A DNA stretch of 64,000 bases from Pseudovibrio exalbescens (GCF_028737195.1 NZ_JAQZAJ010000002.1:186001-250000), one strand, 5' to 3'. Shown: positions 1 to 8,548, counted from the stretch's first letter. Numbers and translations are program-made. Notes: generated by a model not told the origin, from the letters alone.

Positions 1-164
1 GGAACGTACTTGATCACGGCCTGGCCGCAAATGGTGACACCCCGTGTTGCGTCGTAGGTCATGGTCGGTGAACCATGCAGTTCCCAGCCACGGTTGAGCG
101 CCTGTGTGACGCGGTGGCAGAACTCTGAGGAATCCGGTTCAGTGATCAGGCGAAACAAGCGCAT
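1..164 (-). CDS. DUF1737 domain protein, 3' end outside the window
   Basis: The reverse strand opens with ATG at 164 and reads MRLFRLITEPDSSEFCHRVT and onward to the window edge. The pattern FCHRVTQALNRGWELHGSPT followed by a C-G-Q-A-V segment is typical of the short DUF1737 proteins, which are usually 60-75 residues, so about 54 residues or most of the protein is visible. No biochemical role is known to me for this family. It is preceded by 134 bp of non-coding DNA and reads in the same direction as the lyase gene upstream of it, so it may be its distal partner. Confidence 0.75.
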   Translation of the reverse strand, partial: MRLFRLITEPDSSEFCHRVTQALNRGWELHGSPTMTYDATRGVTICGQAVIKYV

Positions 165-298
165 GCAGCACCCCTTTTATGACAAATTGAGCCGAAGTTG
201 TTCTGTGTTCGGCACCAGAGGGAGCGGAACCTATCAGCTAAACCCCTGCAATGCCAGTGGCCTAAGCAATTGCTGAAAGGCGATGACAGCCGCTCTGC

Positions 299-1195
299 TC
301 AGCCAGCACGCGCTGCAATGGCATCAGCGATGGCAACCACCTTCTGGCCCATCTCCGCATGCAGGCGCTCCACCATTTTGCCATCCACCTGCAGCACCCC
401 TTTGCCCGCGTTCTCAGGCACTTCAAACGCAGCAATAACCTTGCGCGCCCAGTGAACCGCTTCATCAGAGGGCGCGAAAGCGCTGTTGCAGACGTCAATC
501 TGGCTTGGGTGGATCAGCGTCTTGCCATCCATGCCCATACGCGCCCCTTCGGTGCATTCCTCCGAAAAGCCTTCGATATCAGAGAAGTTGTTGTAAACGC
601 CATCAATGATGCTGATCCCTGCAGCTCGGGCTGCCGCAAGACATGACATCAGCCATGGCATCATTTCAGCGCGGCCCTTAGTAATGTGGGTGCCCGTTTC
701 CTTGGAAAGGTCGTTGGTGCCCATCACCACCGCCTCCAGCCGGGAGCTTTCTTCGCGCGCCGCAAGGCAGATGCTTTTGGCATTGAGCATGGCCAATGGA
801 GTTTCCAACATGGCCCAAAGCTTGATTGCCGGATCTGCCCCTTGCGCCTGCATGATGCCAGCCAAAAGCTTCAAGTCCACCGGGCCATTCACCTTGGGCA
901 GCGCGATGGCATCTGGTTTGGCGGCAATGGCAGCGTCCAGATCCGCCCGGCCCCACTCGGATGTCAGCCCATTGATGCGGATGATCAGCTCCCGATGCCC
1001 ATAGCCGCCGCCTTTGACCGCGCTTGCCACCTGTTCCCGTGCGGTTGCCTTGGCCTCTGGTGCCACAGCGTCTTCCAGGTCAAAGATCAGCGCATCCACG
1101 TCCAGCGTTTTGGCTTTCTCAAGCGCCCGCGCGTTGGAGCCCGGCATATACAACACACTTCGCCTTGGCCGAGGTCCGTTCCCTGCCTGTCCCAT
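299..1195 (-). CDS. CoA ester lyase, HpcH/HpaI-CitE family
   Basis: This 298-residue protein belongs to the CitE/malyl-CoA lyase TIM-barrel family, cytosolic Mg-dependent enzymes that cleave or hydrolyse acyl-CoA esters such as malyl-CoA, beta-methylmalyl-CoA or citramalyl-CoA. Visible family marks are RRSVLYMPGSNARALEKA at the N-terminus (CoA and substrate contacts), FDLEDAV near residues 38-44, RINGL, the metal-binding glutamate in WAMLETP, and GTNDLSKE. The length is normal. The exact substrate cannot be read from sequence; (3S)-malyl-CoA thioesterase and malyl-CoA lyase are both possible. It lies 79 bp upstream of nothing obviously functionally related, in the same direction as the EamA transporter. 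Confidence 0.85.
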   Translation of the reverse strand: MGQAGNGPRPRRSVLYMPGSNARALEKAKTLDVDALIFDLEDAVAPEAKATAREQVASAVKGGGYGHRELIIRINGLTSEWGRADLDAAIAAKPDAIALPKVNGPVDLKLLAGIMQAQGADPAIKLWAMLETPLAMLNAKSICLAAREESSRLEAVVMGTNDLSKETGTHITKGRAEMMPWLMSCLAAARAAGISIIDGVYNNFSDIEGFSEECTEGARMGMDGKTLIHPSQIDVCNSAFAPSDEAVHWARKVIAAFEVPENAGKGVLQVDGKMVERLHAEMGQKVVAIADAIAARAG

Positions 1196-1274
1196 CGTTC
1201 ACGCTCCCTAAACGGTGTTTGATCTGCGACACAGCATAGCCTACGGGGCGGGGTGAACTAAATCAGCCTTTCGC

Positions 1275-2168
1275 CTAGGAGGCTGAATATTTCTTTCGCA
1301 ATATCATATCTTTAGCTGCAAAAAGTGCGCCTGCCACAATCAATGCGCAGGCCGCTGCCACCGGCCATGTAAAGGCGCCAAAGCCAAACAGAACCAGAAG
1401 CAATGTGGAGAAAAGCGGCGCAGCATAGGCAGACGCACCGAGCACCTGAATGTCGCCGCGCTTCATGCCAATGTCCCATGTGAAAAACGACAGGCCCAGC
1501 GGCATCAAGCCCATACCCACCACCGCGAACCACTGCGTCGGACCCTGCGGCATCACCGTTTGCTCAAAAAGAAAGTGGCAAAGGTAGGAGAGGATCGCCG
1601 TCATCAAACAGAAGCCCGCCACCGCTTCGGTCGGCACATTGCCCATGCGCCGCGACAGCACCGAATAGGAGGACCATGCAAGCGCTGCAGCAAGGGCGGC
1701 CGCATAGCCCACCGTAGAATCCGAACTCAGATCAAACGCCCCACCGCGCGCAATCAAAAGACCCGCGCCTGCCAGCCCAAGTCCCGCACCGATTACATGG
1801 TGAACGCGCAAACGCTCGCCCGGCAGAAGAGCGGAAAACAATACAATCAGGACCGGCCAGAGATAGTTGATCAAGTTCGCTTCCACCGGCGGTGCATTTC
1901 GAATGCCGATGAAGTAAAGCGCGTGATAGCCAAAGAGGCCCATGGTGCCCATCACCCACACATGAAGCGGTTGCCGAAGCAATATCAAGCGAGAGGGATT
2001 TATCGCAAGCCGGGCAAAAGCCAACGAAGCAGAAACCGTAAAGCACAGCGCGTTCAATAGAAATGGCGGCACCTCGCCAGACAGCGCACCGAATGGCCCC
2101 AGAAAAGACCACATGATCACTGCAGTAAAGCCGATTGCCGTCGCCTGATTGCGGGTGATTTGCCCCAT
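1275..2168 (-). CDS. EamA-family drug/metabolite exporter
   Basis: This 297-residue, very hydrophobic protein has ten predicted membrane spans in two EamA repeats. The N-terminal repeat begins AIGFTAVIMWSFLGPFGALS and the second half contains AAALAAALAWSSYSVLSRR. The sequence style resembles the YddG branch of the DMT superfamily, inner-membrane exporters of aromatic amino acids and related metabolites; that substrate is an inference from similarity remembered, not tested. It is transcribed leftwards, 79 bp before the CoA ester lyase, and diverges from the acetyltransferase gene across about 200 bp. Confidence 0.85.
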   Translation of the reverse strand: MGQITRNQATAIGFTAVIMWSFLGPFGALSGEVPPFLLNALCFTVSASLAFARLAINPSRLILLRQPLHVWVMGTMGLFGYHALYFIGIRNAPPVEANLINYLWPVLIVLFSALLPGERLRVHHVIGAGLGLAGAGLLIARGGAFDLSSDSTVGYAAALAAALAWSSYSVLSRRMGNVPTEAVAGFCLMTAILSYLCHFLFEQTVMPQGPTQWFAVVGMGLMPLGLSFFTWDIGMKRGDIQVLGASAYAAPLFSTLLLVLFGFGAFTWPVAAACALIVAGALFAAKDMILRKKYSAS

Positions 2169-2223
2169 GAAGGCCCTGCCCTTGAACGCATTTGGTTTCA
2201 GTGAGGCGTCCTACACGTTTTCA

Positions 2224-2254
2224 CGGTGTTTTCATATATCAACACCGGATTTTT
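2224..2254 (+). terminator. Terminator-like hairpin with no forward gene upstream
   Basis: A 7-bp inverted repeat, CGGTGTT at 2224-2230 and AACACCG at 2241-2247, is followed by GATTTTTT. This is the form of a rho-independent terminator on the forward strand, but no forward gene lies before it. It sits in the divergent region between the exporter and the acetyltransferase. Confidence 0.4.
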
Positions 2255-2374
2255 TACCTCAGGTGAGGAGTTTCCTTGGGTTTCAGCGAAAGAAGCCGAG
2301 CACTCCCTTGATTTACTGTTTGAATTCGCGACACTGCTTCTAAAGCTTTGAAATTAGACAGGACCGTAGAGACC

Positions 2375-2842
2375 ATGAGCGCTGAAACCATTCGCCCACT
2401 TGTCCATGACGATGCACCGGCCCTTGCCCCTCTCATTGCAGAGAACGCACAAGCCTTGAAGCGCGGTGCACCGCGCCGTCCGGATGAAGTCTATGCCGAG
2501 CGCCTGCTGGCGGAAGGCAGTGCTGAATTCCTCGGTGCTTATGAGGGGGATGTGCTGGTTGGGTTTGCCCTGTTCTACGACCTTCCAGACCTGATTACAG
2601 GCCGCCGTATCGGCCAGCTGGAAGACATTTACGTCATGCCTTCCTACCAGAGCAAAGGCATTGGCCGTCACCTGGTGGCGCATGTGGCAGGCGTCGGAAA
2701 AGACCGCGACTGGTCCCATGTGCGCTGGATGGTTCCGGCCAAAAACGAGGTCGAAACCGGCCTTTATGAGCAGATGGGAGAGCCGGGCGACAAACAGAGC
2801 TACAACGTTTCCATCGACCGACTGTCCCTCGCCAACGCTTAA
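2375..2842 (+). CDS. GNAT-family N-acetyltransferase
   Basis: This is a 155-residue GNAT protein, which transfers an acetyl group from acetyl-CoA to an amine of unknown identity. Motif A is seen as QLEDIYVMPSYQSKGIGRHL, containing the pyrophosphate-binding Q-x-x-G-I-G loop, followed by a C-terminal segment ending NVSIDRLSLANA. I chose the ATG at 2375 over an in-frame TTG at 2348 because the GNAT fold starts immediately after it (IRPLVHDDAPALAPLI). Its stop codon overlaps the stop of the convergent DUF2125 gene within one TTAA. Confidence 0.8.
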   Translation: MSAETIRPLVHDDAPALAPLIAENAQALKRGAPRRPDEVYAERLLAEGSAEFLGAYEGDVLVGFALFYDLPDLITGRRIGQLEDIYVMPSYQSKGIGRHLVAHVAGVGKDRDWSHVRWMVPAKNEVETGLYEQMGEPGDKQSYNVSIDRLSLANA

Positions 2843-3864
2843 AACAGGTTTGGCACGCGTCCAAGATTGATGAACGCAATGCGGGCCCGCCCGCGATCCA
2901 GTGTAATGGGCAGTTGAATGGTCGGCTGCCCATCCACCATATTGCTCTTTCCGATGGAAAGCGCCGTTGCCTGCAGGTTCTGCGGCAGTTGAGAGCCTTC
3001 AGGAAACAGCGGCTTCAGAACGGCAGCCAACTTATCCACCCCGGAAATGGTCACCGGCAGTGTGCCAGACAGACGGCCCTGCTCGTCTACGGTCACCGGT
3101 CCTTCGGTCTGAAGATAAAACGTGCCAGAAGAGAGCCGCGCGCTGCGCACAATCAGGTCAACCTTGCCATCCACCAACAGATCTTGAAGACTGCGCACCT
3201 TGCCTTCCAGCGCCGACCCGCCTTTTGGCGCAGTCACAATAAGCTCCAGATCAATTGGAAGATCCAACGCCATGGTTTCAGAGGTGAGCTGTTGCAGCAA
3301 AATTGCCGCGTCCAACGCCTCGCCTTCTTCGCCATTGGCGCGAATGTGCACTTCTGCATTGCGCGCCGCCATGGTCAGCGGCGTATCCAGCGCCACAACG
3401 GAAAGTGACGGGTTCTCAATCACCATGTCGGCTTTTTCAATCTTCCGCTCTGCAAGATTAGCGCTCAAACGCGCCATGTCCCAGGTAGCTGCGTAGCCCG
3501 GACCACCCGGCCCAGCTACCGCTTCAAACGGGCTGTCTGCTTCAAAAATCATGTGCATCGGCTGGTAGGCCAACGCCACACCACGGACTTCGTGAGCAAA
3601 CACGGTTTGCCCATCGCGCTCGATGCGCAGCGGAGAACACGTCACCTCAAACCGGAAGGGATAACCGCCAACCCGCTTGTTGGCGCAGTCAAAGACATCG
3701 CCTTCTGCGGCCGCAACTTTTTGCGTGTTTGTCAGCGTATCGCTGATCATTCCCCGGCCGATACTCCAGTAGGTTGACCAGGCTGCTATCCCCAGAACCA
3801 CCATTACGCCAAGAATAATGTAGGATTTTTTAGAGGGCTTCTTAGGACTGGCGGTCGCGCTCAT
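2839..3864 (-). CDS. DUF2125 domain protein, membrane anchored
   Basis: This 341-residue protein has a short basic cytoplasmic tail, one membrane span (YIILGVMVVLGIAAWSTYW) and a large periplasmic domain of the DUF2125 type, which begins with a DCANKRVGGYPFRFEVTCSPL segment containing two cysteines that could form a disulfide. The family is widespread in Alphaproteobacteria and has no assigned function that I know. The ATG at 3864 gives MSATASPKKPSKKS before the anchor; an ATG at 3897 would add 11 residues, and neither has a strong ribosome binding site. It is convergent with the acetyltransferase gene and divergent from chaC. Confidence 0.8.
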   Translation of the reverse strand: MSATASPKKPSKKSYIILGVMVVLGIAAWSTYWSIGRGMISDTLTNTQKVAAAEGDVFDCANKRVGGYPFRFEVTCSPLRIERDGQTVFAHEVRGVALAYQPMHMIFEADSPFEAVAGPGGPGYAATWDMARLSANLAERKIEKADMVIENPSLSVVALDTPLTMAARNAEVHIRANGEEGEALDAAILLQQLTSETMALDLPIDLELIVTAPKGGSALEGKVRSLQDLLVDGKVDLIVRSARLSSGTFYLQTEGPVTVDEQGRLSGTLPVTISGVDKLAAVLKPLFPEGSQLPQNLQATALSIGKSNMVDGQPTIQLPITLDRGRARIAFINLGRVPNLF

Positions 3865-3960
3865 GATAGTTATTTTCACCTCATACTGACGGGTCATTGC
3901 ATCGCTTCGGCGGGACTGTTACCCGAAGCCCTGCAAAAAGAAACACGGAATTAGCACGTT

Positions 3961-4533
3961 ATGCGAGATTTATGGGTGTTTGGCTACGGCTCTCTCATCT
4001 GGCGTCCCGGCTTCGACTACGAAGAGGCGGTGCCAGCCTTGTTGCGCGGTGCCCACCGCTCGCTCTGTGTTTACTCATGGGTCCACCGCGGCACACAAGA
4101 CGATCCCGGCCTCGTATTCGGGCTGGATCGGGGTGGTTCCTGTCGTGGAATGGCCTTCCGTGTCGCGGCGAAGAACCGAGACCGCACCATCACCTATTTG
4201 CGCGAGCGTGAACAGCAGACCATGGTCTACCGTGAAACGGTACGCGGGGTGCAGTTGGACGGACGCCCACATGATCCGGTGCAGGCCCTCACCTATGTGG
4301 CCGACCGCAGTCATGCCCAGTATGCCGGGGCTCTACCGCTTGAAGAACAGCTGAAAATCGTGTTGTCCGCCAAGGGTCAGTCAGGTGCAAACCCGGAATA
4401 CGTCATCAACACGGCGCGGCATATGCGCGAACTGGGCATTCGCGATCACGGCTTGGAATGGTTGGAAAAGGAGCTGACCCGCCTCGTGCATCAGGGCACG
4501 CAGTCCGCTCACTCGGAGAACAGCCCCGCCTGA
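3961..4533 (+). CDS. chaC: Gamma-glutamylcyclotransferase, ChaC-like
   Basis: This 190-residue protein matches the ChaC family, cytosolic enzymes that split glutathione into 5-oxoproline and Cys-Gly. The N-terminal glycine loop FGYGSLIWRPGF (near residues 7-18) is diagnostic, and the conserved acidic segment YLREREQQTMVYRE carries the expected catalytic glutamate. A Y-Y/N-x-x-T-type stretch, NPEYVINTARHMRELGI, follows near the C-terminus. The length is normal for the family. It is a single gene, transcribed away from the DUF2125 gene, and its last 25 bp overlap the 3' end of the convergent hypothetical gene at 4509-4892. Confidence 0.9.
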   Translation: MRDLWVFGYGSLIWRPGFDYEEAVPALLRGAHRSLCVYSWVHRGTQDDPGLVFGLDRGGSCRGMAFRVAAKNRDRTITYLREREQQTMVYRETVRGVQLDGRPHDPVQALTYVADRSHAQYAGALPLEEQLKIVLSAKGQSGANPEYVINTARHMRELGIRDHGLEWLEKELTRLVHQGTQSAHSENSPA

Positions 4534-4892
4534 AGGTCCGACAGGGTCTCTTTTCGCTCTTCGTCGGTGGTGCACAGCAGGTGAACGTAAAACGCCATCT
4601 GCCGCCGACGCTTTGGCACACTGTGGGCCCCGTGAAGCTCGCCATGCTGATCCGCATGCCCCAACCAGACCACCACATGGTCCATGCGCTCATCGGCCAT
4701 CAGCACCACGCTGCCGGGATAGTCCAGCAGCTCCTGTTCCTTGATTTTGGAAAACAGATAACGCTGGCCCGATTTGCCTTCCCAATAACGGAAACGATCC
4801 CCTGCAGACAGCAGTTCGGATACACGCGCGGCACGCCCGCCACTCTGATTGGACCGAAAAAGGGAATATTGCACAGCTGGTACTCGCTTCAT
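4509..4892 (-). CDS. Hypothetical protein, 127 residues
   Basis: I do not recognise this protein. It is soluble, mixed charged, with no signal peptide or membrane span, and contains a W-L-G-H-A-D-Q-H-G-E-L-H-G-A-H-S stretch with four histidines near the middle, followed by KRRRQMAFYVHLLCTTDEER. A clean ATG and codon use like the neighbours support it as a real gene. Its 3' end overlaps the end of chaC by 25 bp on the other strand. The histidine cluster could bind a metal, but this is speculation. Confidence 0.6.
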   Translation of the reverse strand: MKRVPAVQYSLFRSNQSGGRAARVSELLSAGDRFRYWEGKSGQRYLFSKIKEQELLDYPGSVVLMADERMDHVVVWLGHADQHGELHGAHSVPKRRRQMAFYVHLLCTTDEERKETLSDLQAGLFSE

Positions 4893-4955
4893 TACCCACT
4901 CACTGATAGAGAGTATAGGAACAAAATATGAACGAAAAGCAACTAACGCAAGAAA

Positions 4956-4987
4956 AAAGCCGACCGTGACGGATCACGATCGGCTTT
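4956..4987 (-). terminator. Terminator of the ftsEX-ydcF-plsC operon
   Basis: A long hairpin pairs AAAGCCGA-C-CGTGA (4956-4969) with TCACG-A-TCGGCTTT (4974-4987), one mismatch and a 4-nt loop. On the reverse strand it is followed by a T run from the A tract at 4953-4958, 30 bp after the plsC stop. Confidence 0.8.
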
Positions 4988-5016
4988 CAATGTAACCTGC
5001 AAATGTTAATCCAAGT

Positions 5017-5814
5017 TTACTCTGCAGTTTCAAGGGCTTCGGCACGCGCCGCCATGCGCGCACGCGCTTCCTTCACGATAATATTATCCGGTGTTGCCGC
5101 TGCAGCTTCCTCAAAAAGTCGGTCGGAAGCGGTCTCGATATCCCGTTCCAGGCGTTCCAGAAACTCCTTTTGTTCAAGACCGGGCTCAATTGGCGGCAGG
5201 ATTTCGGCCGTAATGGTGCCCGGAAAACGAAAGAAGCGATGGCGCGGCCAATAAACGCCGGAATTGATGGCAACTGGCACCACCTTGCAGTTCAGCGCGC
5301 TATAGAGATGCGAAATGCCATATTTGTATTTGGGTTCCGCCCCTGCCGGACGGCGCGTTCCTTCCGGATAAATGATGATATGGCGTTCATCCTCAATAGC
5401 TTCCTCCGCAGCACGCGCCATGGACACCAAGGCCGCTGAGCCCTTGCCGCGGTCCACCGGGATCTGACGCAGCTTGGTAATGTACCAGCCAAAGATAGGC
5501 ACGCGGCGCAGTTCGCGTTTCAAAATGAACGAAGGGGCTTTCAGGTGCGCCAGCAACGCGAAGGTTTCCCACGCCGACTGGTGTTTGCTTGCGACGATGC
5601 AGCCTTCCTCCGGCAAGTTCTCAAGGCCGCGGAACTCTGATTTCACACCGCCAATCCATCGCAACAGGAACAGGTTCACGTTGCACCAGATCGGCAGGAT
5701 CCAGAAGCCCCAACGCCACGGCAGAAAAAAGATCGGCACGAATGCGATCATCAGAACCAGTGTGCTGAGATAAAACAACAGGTTAAATAAAATGGATCGC
5801 AGTAAAATCATCAT
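5017..5814 (-). CDS. plsC: 1-acyl-sn-glycerol-3-phosphate acyltransferase
   Basis: This 265-residue protein is a PlsC-type acyltransferase, which makes phosphatidic acid at the inner membrane. A hydrophobic N-terminus (residues about 8-48) anchors it. The catalytic motif reads K-H-Q-S-A-W-E with H78 and E83, an HX4E form instead of the commonest HX4D; this glutamate variant is seen in several alphaproteobacterial members. Later blocks are PVDRGKGSAA and the substrate-binding YPEGTRRPAG. It is the last gene of a leftward ftsE-ftsX-ydcF-plsC run, 83 bp after ydcF, linking cell division and phospholipid supply. An alternative lysophospholipid specificity cannot be excluded. Confidence 0.88.
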   Translation of the reverse strand: MMILLRSILFNLLFYLSTLVLMIAFVPIFFLPWRWGFWILPIWCNVNLFLLRWIGGVKSEFRGLENLPEEGCIVASKHQSAWETFALLAHLKAPSFILKRELRRVPIFGWYITKLRQIPVDRGKGSAALVSMARAAEEAIEDERHIIIYPEGTRRPAGAEPKYKYGISHLYSALNCKVVPVAINSGVYWPRHRFFRFPGTITAEILPPIEPGLEQKEFLERLERDIETASDRLFEEAAAATPDNIIVKEARARMAARAEALETAE

Positions 5815-5897
5815 ACCCAGTCAGTGTCATCGCACCCGCGCGTCCAAAAGGGCGCAGCAAGGTGCCGTCATGGAACATCAGCCTCAAGGCCGGATCA

Positions 5898-6701
5898 TCA
5901 TGTCAGGGAGTACCAAAACACCCGCAACCGCACGAGGGTATACTTCACAAATTCACGAAGGAGAAGCTTTGTTGTTGCAGGATCTGAATACCAATTGCGC
6001 AAGTCGAGGCCTTCATGGAACACGGAGTTGGGGATCAGCTCCACTTCCGGCAACAACGCCTGCAACTCTGCAAGAGCGCGCGGCATATGATAGGCGCTGG
6101 TCACAACAACAAGACTGGCAAAGCCATTTTCGTGGGCCCAGTTCGCCGTTTCCGATGCGTTGCCGATGGTGTTCAGCGCCTTGCGATCCAAGTCTACACA
6201 ACAGCGGAACAACGCCAGTTTCTGCTCGGTCATGAGCGAAATCTGCTCGACCGTGGTGTCAGGATGTACGCCGGAAATGAGGAGGCGCTTCGCCTTGCCT
6301 TCGGCCAGCAATGAAAGCGACTTGGAGATGCGCTCACGCCCACCGGTGAACACCACAATGCCATCTGCCGCGCGAATGGCCTCAGTCGGCTTGGAGTTGA
6401 GCATGGCCACATAGCCGTAAAAGCTGATGGCAAAGGAAGCCAGACAGATCAGAACACTGGCAAGGATCACCCCGAGCGTCAGCTTCAGCGCAAACAGGCG
6501 CGACCGGCGGCGGGGCGCAGCCGGTTCAAGTTCAGCCAAATCATGTTCGACGCTCCCTCTCAAGGCCATGTTGCCACCAGATTGCCCCTTGTTGTCTTCG
6601 GGGTTCTGGTCGTCCTTGCGAGCGGGAGCAAGAAGTTTTTCATCCGTCATTCTAGAATGATCCGAACGCTCGCCACCTTGCGCTGGATCCAGTTTTACCA
6701 T
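5898..6701 (-). CDS. YdcF/SanA-like DUF218 membrane protein
   Basis: This 267-residue protein has a hydrophilic N-terminus of about 65 residues, one membrane span (ALKLTLGVILASVLICLASF) and a periplasmic or cytoplasmic DUF218 domain. The domain shows the family blocks ADGIVVFTGGRERI, AKRLLISGVH, NTIGNASETANWA and SLVVVTSAYHMPRA. Family members such as E. coli SanA and ElyC act in envelope or peptidoglycan precursor homeostasis. It lies between ftsX (71 bp) and plsC (83 bp) in one transcription unit. The N-terminal tail may be shorter: internal ATGs exist at about residues 18 and 45. Confidence 0.8.
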   Translation of the reverse strand: MVKLDPAQGGERSDHSRMTDEKLLAPARKDDQNPEDNKGQSGGNMALRGSVEHDLAELEPAAPRRRSRLFALKLTLGVILASVLICLASFAISFYGYVAMLNSKPTEAIRAADGIVVFTGGRERISKSLSLLAEGKAKRLLISGVHPDTTVEQISLMTEQKLALFRCCVDLDRKALNTIGNASETANWAHENGFASLVVVTSAYHMPRALAELQALLPEVELIPNSVFHEGLDLRNWYSDPATTKLLLREFVKYTLVRLRVFWYSLT

Positions 6702-6772
6702 TCACCTCAGACTTGTTGAGGGCAATGTAACACCAGATCGTGGCCAAAAGTGAACTCCAAAATCGAGTAAAC

Positions 6773-7840
6773 CTAGTCCATCCCCGCAAGATGTGAGTGT
6801 ACTGCAATCCGCGACGTGACGGCAGTAAGAATTGCGACCAGCACCACCACCAACACCACGCCTATATAGCCTGCAAGGCTGACAGAGATGGTGCCAAGCA
6901 AAGCTTGTGCCTGCCCGGCAGCGCCGAATTCGGTGCTCGTGTTTCCTAAAAACTCAATCAAAAGAAAGCTCAGGCAGGCAATCGCCCCGCCTACAATACC
7001 GCCCTTGAGGCCGAGCACCAGAAAGTGCCGTTGGAACTCGGCGGAGATGAAACGGTCTTCAGCACCAACAAAATGCAGCACCTCCACCACCTCCTTGTTA
7101 CCGGACATGGCGGCACGGGTGGCAAACACCACAGACAGGATCATGGAGGCCAGCACCAGTACCAAAATGCCAAAGCCAATCACCACAGCGCCGTTCGCCA
7201 TGGACGACAGCTGCTGGGTCCACAGGCGGTGATCATCCAGACTGGAGCCGCGTATCTGGTCTTCAACAGTGCGTTTCAGCTCTCCCAGATCAAGCAGTTC
7301 GGGTTGGTCTACCTTCACCATGATCAGGCGCGGCACCGGCAGGTCTTCCAGGTCGAGCCCTGCGCCAAGCCACGGCTGCAGCAGCTCCTGCGTTTCGGTG
7401 TCCGACAACGCCCGCACGTGCCCAACGCCGGGAAACTCTTGAGCCAGTGCCACCGTGCGATCAATTTGCTGAAGCATGTCGATCCCGTCCACAGGACGGA
7501 TCTGGATGGTAAGCTCACGAACCAGATCGTTGCTCCAGTCGGTGGCCGCATCATTGACGACTGTCACGAAGCCCACAGTAAGGCAGGCAAGAAAACTCAT
7601 GATGGCCACCACCAGCATCAACGCACGCCCTGCAACAGCTTGCGGCGGCACGATGGGTGCCTGTCTGGCCTTCTTTGGCCTGCGTCCTTGTCCCTCACCC
7701 TTTTTGGGAAGCTTCTGGGCCATCTTGGCTTTCACGCCAGCCGCTACATTGCCCTTCTTGGCAGGACGAGGCCCGGCAGCGCGCTTGGGCCGCTCTTCAG
7801 AAGACATGGAGGGTTCGCGTCGTTCCATTCCATTACTCAT
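6773..7840 (-). CDS. ftsX: Cell division ABC permease FtsX
   Basis: This 355-residue protein is the membrane partner of FtsE and, in studied bacteria, controls peptidoglycan hydrolases at the septum. A basic proline- and lysine-rich cytoplasmic tail (about residues 1-65) precedes the first span (LMLVVAIMSFLACLTVGFVTV), then a periplasmic loop and three C-terminal spans with the MacB-like segment GNKEVVEVLHFVGAEDRFI. The gene starts at an ATG 8 bp inside the end of ftsE, so the two are translationally coupled. The long tail is usual for alphaproteobacterial FtsX. Confidence 0.88.
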   Translation of the reverse strand: MSNGMERREPSMSSEERPKRAAGPRPAKKGNVAAGVKAKMAQKLPKKGEGQGRRPKKARQAPIVPPQAVAGRALMLVVAIMSFLACLTVGFVTVVNDAATDWSNDLVRELTIQIRPVDGIDMLQQIDRTVALAQEFPGVGHVRALSDTETQELLQPWLGAGLDLEDLPVPRLIMVKVDQPELLDLGELKRTVEDQIRGSSLDDHRLWTQQLSSMANGAVVIGFGILVLVLASMILSVVFATRAAMSGNKEVVEVLHFVGAEDRFISAEFQRHFLVLGLKGGIVGGAIACLSFLLIEFLGNTSTEFGAAGQAQALLGTISVSLAGYIGVVLVVVLVAILTAVTSRIAVHSHLAGMD

Positions 7841-8492
7841 CGATTAGAAGCCGGCCGTCATGCAACACCAGATGGCGCGCGTTGACTTGTTCCAGAAGAT
7901 GCAGATCGTGGGTCGCGATCAGCACAGATGTGCCAAGGCGGTTCAACTCTATGAACAGACGCAGAAGACGGCGGGCCAGCGGCGCATCCACGTTACCGGT
8001 GGGCTCATCCGCCAGCAACACTTCAGGGCGCGTGATCAGCGCTCTTGCAATCGCCGCACGCTGTTTTTCACCGCCAGAAAGCACCGGCGGCATCACATGC
8101 ATGCGGTCGCCCAAGCCCACCCATTTCAAAAGATCAATCACATCGGAGCGATAATCCGATTCCATTTTGCCAGCCACCCGGTGCGGCAGCGCCACGTTTT
8201 CGTAGGTGGTCAGGTGGTCAAGCAAGCGGAAGTCCTGAAACACGACGCCAATGCGGCGGCGCATGGCGGGCAGTTGGGACTTGGTCACCTGGGAGGTGTC
8301 CGTACCGAATGCGGAAATCAGACCTCGGGTCGGGCGCAACGACAGGAACAGCAGGCGCAGCAGGCTGGTTTTGCCCGCACCCGAAGGCCCTGTAAGAAAC
8401 TGAAAGGACTGGGGTTCAATGGAGAAAGTCAGATCCTTGAGGATCTCCGGCCCCATGCCATAGCGCAACCCCACGTTTTCAAACCTAATCAC
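7833..8492 (-). CDS. ftsE: Cell division ATP-binding protein FtsE
   Basis: This 219-residue ABC ATPase has Walker A GPSGAGKTS at residues 35-43, the ABC signature LSGGEKQRAAIARAL, Walker B VLLADEPTG and the H-loop IATHD. The opening MIRFENVGLRYG and a conserved FQDFRLLDHLTTYENVA segment are typical of FtsE. With FtsX it couples ATP hydrolysis to septal hydrolase activation at the inner membrane. It begins with GTG, preceded by GGAG six bases upstream, and is the first gene of the leftward operon. Its upstream region, shared with the zinc-ribbon gene, carries two CtrA-like boxes. Confidence 0.92.
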   Translation of the reverse strand: MIRFENVGLRYGMGPEILKDLTFSIEPQSFQFLTGPSGAGKTSLLRLLFLSLRPTRGLISAFGTDTSQVTKSQLPAMRRRIGVVFQDFRLLDHLTTYENVALPHRVAGKMESDYRSDVIDLLKWVGLGDRMHVMPPVLSGGEKQRAAIARALITRPEVLLADEPTGNVDAPLARRLLRLFIELNRLGTSVLIATHDLHLLEQVNARHLVLHDGRLLIDE

Positions 8493-8533
8493 CGCCTGCT
8501 CCTTAATGTTAGCGGAACGCTACATGGTGGCTG

Positions 8534-8548
8534 TTAATGGACTGTTAA
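8534..8548. promoter_or_regulatory. CtrA-like box, ftsE-proximal
   Basis: TTAA-TGGACTG-TTAA fits the TTAA-N7-TTAA recognition sequence of the cell-cycle regulator CtrA, with exact spacing. It lies 42 bp upstream of the ftsE start codon in the region between ftsE and the divergent zinc-ribbon operon. Confidence 0.55.
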
